Shown here: positions 12,173 through 17,071 of the stretch, in pieces
How the letters are laid out: every line of letters begins with the position of its first letter
Position numbering within the stretch: the stretch's first letter is position 1
Source: JBLHLB01 sp047618505
Lineage (GTDB): Bacteria; Planctomycetota; UBA1135; GCA-002686595
NCBI GenBank assembly: GCA_047618505.1
Contig: JBLHLB010000051.1
Location: forward strand, 1 to 17,071
Length of the DNA: 17,071 bases
Reading direction: 5' to 3'
Translations under genes and position numbers: made by a program
The notes under the pieces: model-generated
What the model saw: the letters and a program-made list of their open reading frames with translations, nothing else
The model's database searches: none
What the model was told of the DNA's origin: nothing

Positions 12173-13603
12173 CTAGGTCAAGATCTCCGTAACAACACGC
12201 GCGTGCTCGACGCCTGTCAGGCGCATGTCGAGACCGCGGTGACGCACACGGAAGCGTTCATGGTCGATGCCAAGGAGGTGCAGGATCGTCGCGTGGAGAT
12301 CGCGCACCTGGACGGGGTTCTCAACGACGTTGAAGCTGAAGTCGTCGGTGGCGCCGTAGGTCATGCCGGGGCGGATCCCGGCGCCGGCGAGTAGAACGGT
12401 GAAGCAGCGCGGGTGGTGATCCCGTCCGGCTTCTGGACTTTGCCAGTCGCCTTGACCGGCAACACTGCGGCCAAACTCGCCGCCCCAAACCACAAGCGTG
12501 TCCTCGAGCAGACCTCGGCGCTTGAGATCAAGGATCAGAGCCGTGCTGGCCTGGTCGGTGTCGCGACACCGGGCGCGGCACCAACTCTTCAGTCTGCTGT
12601 GGTGATCCCAATCGGGGTGGAACAGTTGCACGAAGCGAACGCCGCGTTCGAGCATGCGACGGGCCAGGAGGCAATTCGAGGCATAGGTGCCGGGTCGGCG
12701 CGAATCACCCCCGTAGAGATTGAAGACCTCCTCGGGCTCATTGGAGAGATCCGTCAACTCCGGGACACTGAGCTGCATGCGGAAGGCCATTTCGTATTGC
12801 TCGATCCGTGCGCCGATCTCGGGATCACCGGTTAGGCGTAGGCGTTCACTGTTGAGGCCAGCCAATGTGTCCAGTTGAGCACGGCGCAGTTCACGCGAGA
12901 CACCCTTTGGATCGGAGAGATAGAGGACGGGCTCAGCCGCAGATCGCAAACGCACGCCCTGGTGGGCGGATGGCAAAAATCCGTTACCCCAATAGTGATC
13001 GTAGAGCGGTTGATCGCTCCCCCGCTTCATCTTGGAAATCAGAGCAACGTAGGCGGGGAGCTCATCGCTCTCGGCACCAAGTCCATAGCTAACCCAACTC
13101 CCTAGGCTCGGACGCCCGGGGAGCTGATGCCCAGTCAGGAAGCGCGTCATTGCCGGTGCATGGTTGATCTGATCGGTGACCATCGAGCGCACAACGCAAA
13201 GCTCGTCAACGATCGACCCGAGGTGCGGTAGCCAATCCGAGAACTCGATCCCGGATTGTCCCCGGCGCCGGAAGCGTGTGACCGACGGCATGATCAGCTG
13301 CGGCTTCCCCTTGGTCATCCCGGTGACGCGTTGGCCGTCTCGCACGCTTGCCGGCAGCTCTTGACCGGCAAATCTCGCGAGACCCGGCTTCGGATCGAAC
13401 AGTTCGATCTGAGAGGGCCCGCCTGATTGAGTCATGAACAGAACGCGCTTCGCCTTCGGCGCAAAGTGGGGCAGGGCCTGCGAACTGTCCTGGGCGAAGG
13501 CACTCCTGCCGAGGAGCGATTCGAGCCCGATCATGCCCAGTGCCATGGCGCCCGCGTTTCCCAAGAGAGCCCGTCGCCCCAGAAGCCGATCTTGCTCACT
13601 CAT
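12173..13603 (-). CDS. DUF1501 protein (sulfatase/phosphatase-like fold), Tat-exported
   Basis: 476 residues. The N-terminus carries an Arg-Arg pair before a hydrophobic stretch (GRRALLGNAGAMALGMIGLE, residues 9-28), then SAFAQ, consistent with twin-arginine export of a folded protein. DUF1501 marks are visible: FMTQSGGPSQIELFDPKP (56-73), HAPAMTRFLTGHQLPGRPSLGSW (148-170), WDHHSRLKSWCRARCRDTDQ (332-351), WGGEFGRS (373-380), GRDHHPRCF (393-401) and GATDDFSFNVVENPV. These belong to the alkaline-phosphatase-like superfamily, but the enzyme activity of DUF1501 proteins is not established. Length is typical. The 5' end overlaps the stop of the PSD1-type gene by 8 bp (ATGAGTGA), a standard arrangement for this pair. 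The two products probably work together outside the cytoplasm. Confidence 0.9.
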   Translation of the reverse strand: MSEQDRLLGRRALLGNAGAMALGMIGLESLLGRSAFAQDSSQALPHFAPKAKRVLFMTQSGGPSQIELFDPKPGLARFAGQELPASVRDGQRVTGMTKGKPQLIMPSVTRFRRRGQSGIEFSDWLPHLGSIVDELCVVRSMVTDQINHAPAMTRFLTGHQLPGRPSLGSWVSYGLGAESDELPAYVALISKMKRGSDQPLYDHYWGNGFLPSAHQGVRLRSAAEPVLYLSDPKGVSRELRRAQLDTLAGLNSERLRLTGDPEIGARIEQYEMAFRMQLSVPELTDLSNEPEEVFNLYGGDSRRPGTYASNCLLARRMLERGVRFVQLFHPDWDHHSRLKSWCRARCRDTDQASTALILDLKRRGLLEDTLVVWGGEFGRSVAGQGDWQSPEAGRDHHPRCFTVLLAGAGIRPGMTYGATDDFSFNVVENPVQVRDLHATILHLLGIDHERFRVRHRGLDMRLTGVEHARVVTEILT

Positions 13604-16600
13604 GGGTGATGGCCTCGTCGAGATTCAAGACCACGGTCGCTACTGCCGAAAGGGCGGCGATCTCCGCGGGGAATTCGTGGGGCGCTGTGGGGACCGGATC
13701 CAGGTCGGAGGAACTCGCAAGGGCCATCGCTGCACCTGCATCTGCCTGCATCATTGCGAAGGTCTTTGCATGGAGACTGAGCAGGGCGCCCAGTTCGCTC
13801 TGTTCGAGATCGCGCAGGAGAATGCTGCTGGCGATGTCGCGGATCTGATCGTCCACGGATCGCGGATTCGTTTTCCATGCCCTTCGCGCCAGAGCTCCCG
13901 CAGCTTCCGAGAAAGTCCGATCGTTCAGAAGTGTGAGCGCGTGCAAGGGGGTATTCGTGCGCCGGGCATCAACTGCGCAGGAGCGTCGATCCGCGTTGTC
14001 GAAGAAGAACGTTGGGGCAGAGTTCCTGCGCCAAAAGGTATAGAGGGAGCGGCGATGTCGTGCCTGTCCGAGGGTCGGTTCGTATCGAAAGCGTCCCATG
14101 AACATGTCCTCCCACACGCCCGCTGGCTGGTGGGGAAAAACGGGCGGGCCGCCGAGTCGCTGGTCGAGCAATCCACTTACCGATAGGGCGGCATCGCGAA
14201 TCATCCAGCTCGGAAGGCGAAAGCGTGCGCCACGGGCAAGCAGTGCATTGCCCGGGTCGGCGCTGAGCAGCTCTGGGCTGACCTTGCTCGATTGCCGATA
14301 GACCCGGCTGCCCACGATCAATCGGATCAGGTGTTGAAGGTCCCACCCGCTCTCGATGAATTCGACCGCAAGCCAGTCGAGTACCTCCGGGTAGAGGGGT
14401 CGCTGGCCCTGCAGGCCAAAGTCCGCCGGCGTCCGCACCAGGCCGCTCCCGAAGAGCAGCTGCCAGACTTGATTGACGATGACGCGTGATGTCAGCGGGT
14501 TCCTTGTATCAGTGATCCAGTGGGCCAGGTCGAGCCGTGTCCACTCGGCCTGGTCGTTCGGACCGCCCTGTTCAAAAACAGCAACCGGATAATGACGGTC
14601 AACCACCGCGCCCTTCTTGTCCCAGGCGCCTCGCTCCAGGATGTAGGTGGTTCGTTGTTCGGTGCGCTCCCTTAGGACCGTGACCTTCAGCTCCTCGGCC
14701 GCTCTCTTCGCGGCGGAGAGCTGGGCCCCTAGTCGAGATCTGCGGTGGGATGCGTCGACCCACTCTGGGCTACCTTCCAGGAACTGTTCTCGCAGCCGCT
14801 CCCGAAGTTCCTGTGGGACTTCTTCGACGGGGACGTTCGCCGCGACGAGTCGCGAGAGTTCTTCCTGGGCGGAGACGCCCCACTCGCGCGGCACCGCGCC
14901 GCCTTCTCGGGTCGCTCGTACCCTCAGTCGGGCGGGGTAGGCGGATTCGACCTGGGAGCGAAACAGCAGGCGCCACTGCAGTTGGTCCCCCGGGATCAAG
15001 TCGATGACCTCTCCGAGATCGAAGCGGGCACGTGTGCTCTTCCAGCCCCCGTCTTCGCCCTTGAGGTCGACGCTGCCGACTCGCCAGCCGGTCCTGGGGT
15101 CGTCGTCGAGGGCGTCCTTGACCGGCCCGTACTTGTCGACAACACCCCCGCCTTCTTCCGTGGCGGTGGCCCCCTCAAGGGCGATGTCGATGCGCTGGTC
15201 GCCGCGCAGGATCTGCAGGCTCACGCCGGTCAAAATGAACTCTCCCAGGGGGCCGAATCCCGGGGGGCTTTCCTTCGAGGCCAGGATCTCAAGCTCAAGC
15301 CCGGTTACGCGATCGAGATCCGCGGGGTCTAGATCGATGACGTACTCCTCTTGAGAGGCGGATGCTCCACTGCGTTCGATGACACCATTGGCCCCCGGTG
15401 TGATTTGGGCACCGGCAGTCGCGCAGGAGCTCGACCTTGGCTCCAGGACTTGCCAGGCCTGATAGGTTGGATCACTCGCGCGATGCTTAGAACGCAACCA
15501 AACTTCGAAGGCAGGTGCGGTCTCCCTCTGAACCGATTCCGCGAAAGCGACGGCGGCGAGGTGCTCCCGTTCGGCGATCGCGATGGACTCCTGAACACGC
15601 GTGGAGCGATAGGGCAGAAAGGGCCCAGCCTGGGAGCCGGCACTTCCGGTCTCGTCAATGTCGTCAAAGAACGCGGACAAGCCGTAGTAGTCTCCCTGGG
15701 AGACGGGGTCAAACTTGTGGTCGTGGCACTGGGCGCACTCCAGGGTCAGCCCAAGCCAAAGGGAGCCGACGGTGTTGATGCGATCGCGAACGTAGTCAAC
15801 GCGTGATTCCTCTGGATCCCGGCCGCCCTCGCCGTTGTGCATGTGATTGCGATGGAAACAGGTGGCGAGGACATCTTCAGGGGACGCGTTCTCCAGGAGG
15901 TCCCCCGCAAATTGCAGTTCGGTGAAGCGGTCAAACCTCATGTTCTGACCGAAGGCTTCGACGACCCAATCACGCCAGGGCCAGTTGCTGCGGACCTCGT
16001 CGATTTGAAATCCGTCTGTGTCTGCGTAGCGCGCGGCATCCAACCACCACATCGCCATGCGTTCTGCGTACTCGGGAGAGGCGAGTAGTTGGTCGACCCA
16101 GAGACCCCAGTCGTCTTCCGTGGCGTTGTCGATCCAAGGCGTGAGCTGCTCAAGTTTCGGGGGCAATCCCCGTAGATCGAAGCTGAGGCGCCGCGCGAGC
16201 TGTCGGGCGTCTGCTTCTGGCGCAAAACTCCGACCGTCTGCCGCGAGGGACGCCTCGATGAAAGCATCGATGGGATGAGCGTCGCTATTCGGCGTCGGCC
16301 GCTTGACCGGAGGAACGAAGGCCCAGTGCCGGGACCAAGGCGCCCCTTCATTGATCCAGCGACTCAGGATGCTTTGCTCGCCGGGCGTCAGCGCCTCCTT
16401 GTGCGCCTTCGGAGGTGGCATGACCTCTGACGGCTGGGTTGCCGTGATGCGTAGCCACAGTTCGCTTCCCTTAGCATCGCCCGGTACGACGGCTGCGTAT
16501 CCGCCGAGGTCCTGGGTTGCCCCCTCGCGAGTATCAAGGCGCAGCTTGGTCTCGCGCGAGCTGGCGTCGGGGCCGTGACAGGCGAAGCAGCGGTCCACGA

Positions 16601-16727
16601 GCAACGGGCGGACGTCGCGATCAAAGTCGATCGGATCCTGGCCTACCTGCTCGACAAGAAGGTCGCCAGCGAACATCAATGTTAGGGGTAAAGCCAGAAC
16701 GGCGAGGCTGCTGTTCAAGGCTGACAT
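13596..16727 (-). CDS. PSCyt1 / DUF1549 (PSCyt2) / DUF1553 (PSD1) planctomycete cytochrome protein
   Basis: 1043 residues with an N-terminal signal-like segment (1-20). PSCyt1 (about 33-130) has a heme site CFACH (47-51) and MPPP (103-106), a likely distal Met. DUF1549 (about 150-355) has WWLDAARYADTDGFQ (227-241) and a second heme-type site CAQCH (331-335) within LTLECAQCHDHKFDP. An inserted region (about 455-605) looks like a beta-sandwich discoidin-like carbohydrate-binding domain. A Glu/Arg-rich helical stretch (about 620-690) leads to the C-terminal DUF1553 domain (about 730-985), with LAHWITDTRNPLTSRVIVNQVWQ split across 734-756, GLVRTPADFG, SSKVSPELL and the NTPLHALTLLND motif (925-936). 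The insertion makes it about 200-250 residues longer than simple members. It likely passes electrons in the periplasm during carbohydrate breakdown; the catalytic step is unknown. It is divergent from the kinase gene at 16992, and DUF1501 follows with an 8-bp overlap. Confidence 0.92.
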   Translation of the reverse strand: MSALNSSLAVLALPLTLMFAGDLLVEQVGQDPIDFDRDVRPLLVDRCFACHGPDASSRETKLRLDTREGATQDLGGYAAVVPGDAKGSELWLRITATQPSEVMPPPKAHKEALTPGEQSILSRWINEGAPWSRHWAFVPPVKRPTPNSDAHPIDAFIEASLAADGRSFAPEADARQLARRLSFDLRGLPPKLEQLTPWIDNATEDDWGLWVDQLLASPEYAERMAMWWLDAARYADTDGFQIDEVRSNWPWRDWVVEAFGQNMRFDRFTELQFAGDLLENASPEDVLATCFHRNHMHNGEGGRDPEESRVDYVRDRINTVGSLWLGLTLECAQCHDHKFDPVSQGDYYGLSAFFDDIDETGSAGSQAGPFLPYRSTRVQESIAIAEREHLAAVAFAESVQRETAPAFEVWLRSKHRASDPTYQAWQVLEPRSSSCATAGAQITPGANGVIERSGASASQEEYVIDLDPADLDRVTGLELEILASKESPPGFGPLGEFILTGVSLQILRGDQRIDIALEGATATEEGGGVVDKYGPVKDALDDDPRTGWRVGSVDLKGEDGGWKSTRARFDLGEVIDLIPGDQLQWRLLFRSQVESAYPARLRVRATREGGAVPREWGVSAQEELSRLVAANVPVEEVPQELRERLREQFLEGSPEWVDASHRRSRLGAQLSAAKRAAEELKVTVLRERTEQRTTYILERGAWDKKGAVVDRHYPVAVFEQGGPNDQAEWTRLDLAHWITDTRNPLTSRVIVNQVWQLLFGSGLVRTPADFGLQGQRPLYPEVLDWLAVEFIESGWDLQHLIRLIVGSRVYRQSSKVSPELLSADPGNALLARGARFRLPSWMIRDAALSVSGLLDQRLGGPPVFPHQPAGVWEDMFMGRFRYEPTLGQARHRRSLYTFWRRNSAPTFFFDNADRRSCAVDARRTNTPLHALTLLNDRTFSEAAGALARRAWKTNPRSVDDQIRDIASSILLRDLEQSELGALLSLHAKTFAMMQADAGAAMALASSSDLDPVPTAPHEFPAEIAALSAVATVVLNLDEAITHE

Positions 16728-16991
16728 GCGGTAGACGATACCGCAATTCTCTCCGATGACGTGATCCCATTCTGGTGGTCGGGCCCTGGCGAATGTTGAA
16801 GGGACAGGAGCTCAAGGCAGGCGAGCTTTTGTGCCATGGCCGACTGCGGCTAGACTGACCTGGGCGAGGGGCTGATGGCAGAGCTTCTCCTTGGGCAAGT
16901 GGTTACCCGTGGGGCCGCAGCTCGACCATCTGACTGCCGTCGATCAGCAAGCCTCATCCTCAGTTCACCAGTCCCCCGGGACACCGCAAGC
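16728..16991. promoter_or_regulatory. Divergent promoter region between PSD1-type gene and FGGY kinase gene
   Basis: 264 bp between two divergent starts, so at least two promoters should lie here. I see no clear -35/-10 pair, operator palindrome or strong Shine-Dalgarno for either start. AGCTC at 16811-16815 and GAGCT at 16825-16829, followed by TTT, could form a very short hairpin. The call rests on gene orientation only. Confidence 0.4.
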
Positions 16992-17071
16992 ATGGCCTAT
17001 ACCATTGGAGTTGACTACGGGACGAATTCTGTTCGTGCCCTCTTGGTGCGTTGCGGCGATGGACATGAGGT
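16992..17071 (+). CDS. araB: Ribulokinase-like FGGY carbohydrate kinase, N-terminal fragment
   Basis: Only 26 codons before the window edge, starting at ATG 16992 (GTCC spacing; no strong Shine-Dalgarno). The product begins MAYTIGVDYGTNSVRALLVR, followed by a Cys-Gly-Asp-Gly turn. YTIGxDYGTxSxRAxLV is the N-terminal phosphate-binding strand-loop of the FGGY kinase family and is closest to ribulokinases, which phosphorylate L-ribulose in L-arabinose catabolism. Other FGGY kinases (xylulo-, rhamnulo-, glycerol kinase) usually show different residues after the DxGT. The symbol is a best guess, given how little is visible. It is divergent from the PSD1-type gene. Confidence 0.72.
   Translation, partial: MAYTIGVDYGTNSVRALLVRCGDGHE

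Noticed and set aside
1..17071. CRISPR array, tRNA, rRNA or complete insertion sequence
   Set aside because: No regularly spaced repeats, no cloverleaf-like or rRNA-like stretch, and only one broken OrfA fragment were seen.

Overview
The window reads as chromosome of a Planctomycetota-like bacterium, or a close PVC relative. It encodes the exported DUF1501 protein plus large PSCyt1/DUF1549/DUF1553 cytochrome pair typical of that phylum, a CxxCH-rich secreted cytochrome, a fusion of a sugar-dehydrogenase-type propeller with a ThuA domain, and genes rich in G/C at third codon positions. The species is not identifiable from the sequence alone.

Layout. Positions 1-2306 (minus strand) hold the 5' part of a DegT/DnrJ/EryC1-type PLP aminotransferase gene, placed 4 bp after a membrane-anchored FAD-linked oxidase, with a possible 40-residue ORF upstream. 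A DUF2809 membrane protein (2540-2965, plus) converges on the next block. The gap between them ends in a 168-bp long-hairpin inverted repeat. Positions 3396-10728 (minus) hold four collinear genes: a GH20 beta-N-acetylhexosaminidase with a C-terminal discoidin-like domain, a Dabb-domain protein, a five-CxxCH cytochrome, and a propeller/Ig-like/ThuA fusion. The last two overlap by 17 bp.

Positions 10729-12163 look like a decay zone. They contain a broken IS3-family OrfA (plus), an intact DUF3465 gene (minus) with a C9 tract just before its start, and a DinB/YfiT-like gene (plus) interrupted by one in-frame amber codon and missing its N-terminus. Positions 12173-16727 (minus) are the PSD1-type cytochrome and DUF1501 pair, overlapping by 8 bp. 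A ribulokinase-like FGGY kinase starts at 16992 (plus) and leaves the window.

How the genes may work together (inference). Most minus-strand products carry export signals, so the window is dominated by cell-envelope glycan handling. The 10728-3396 block could release terminal N-acetylhexosamine, oxidise a sugar with the propeller domain and pass electrons to the five-heme protein, with the ThuA domain acting on the oxidised or keto-sugar product. The PSD1/DUF1501 pair next to a pentulose kinase fits a carbohydrate-utilisation neighbourhood. The least explained items are the hairpin repeat, whose arms differ almost only in ways that keep plus-strand RNA pairing, and the fused propeller-ThuA enzyme beside its own cytochrome.
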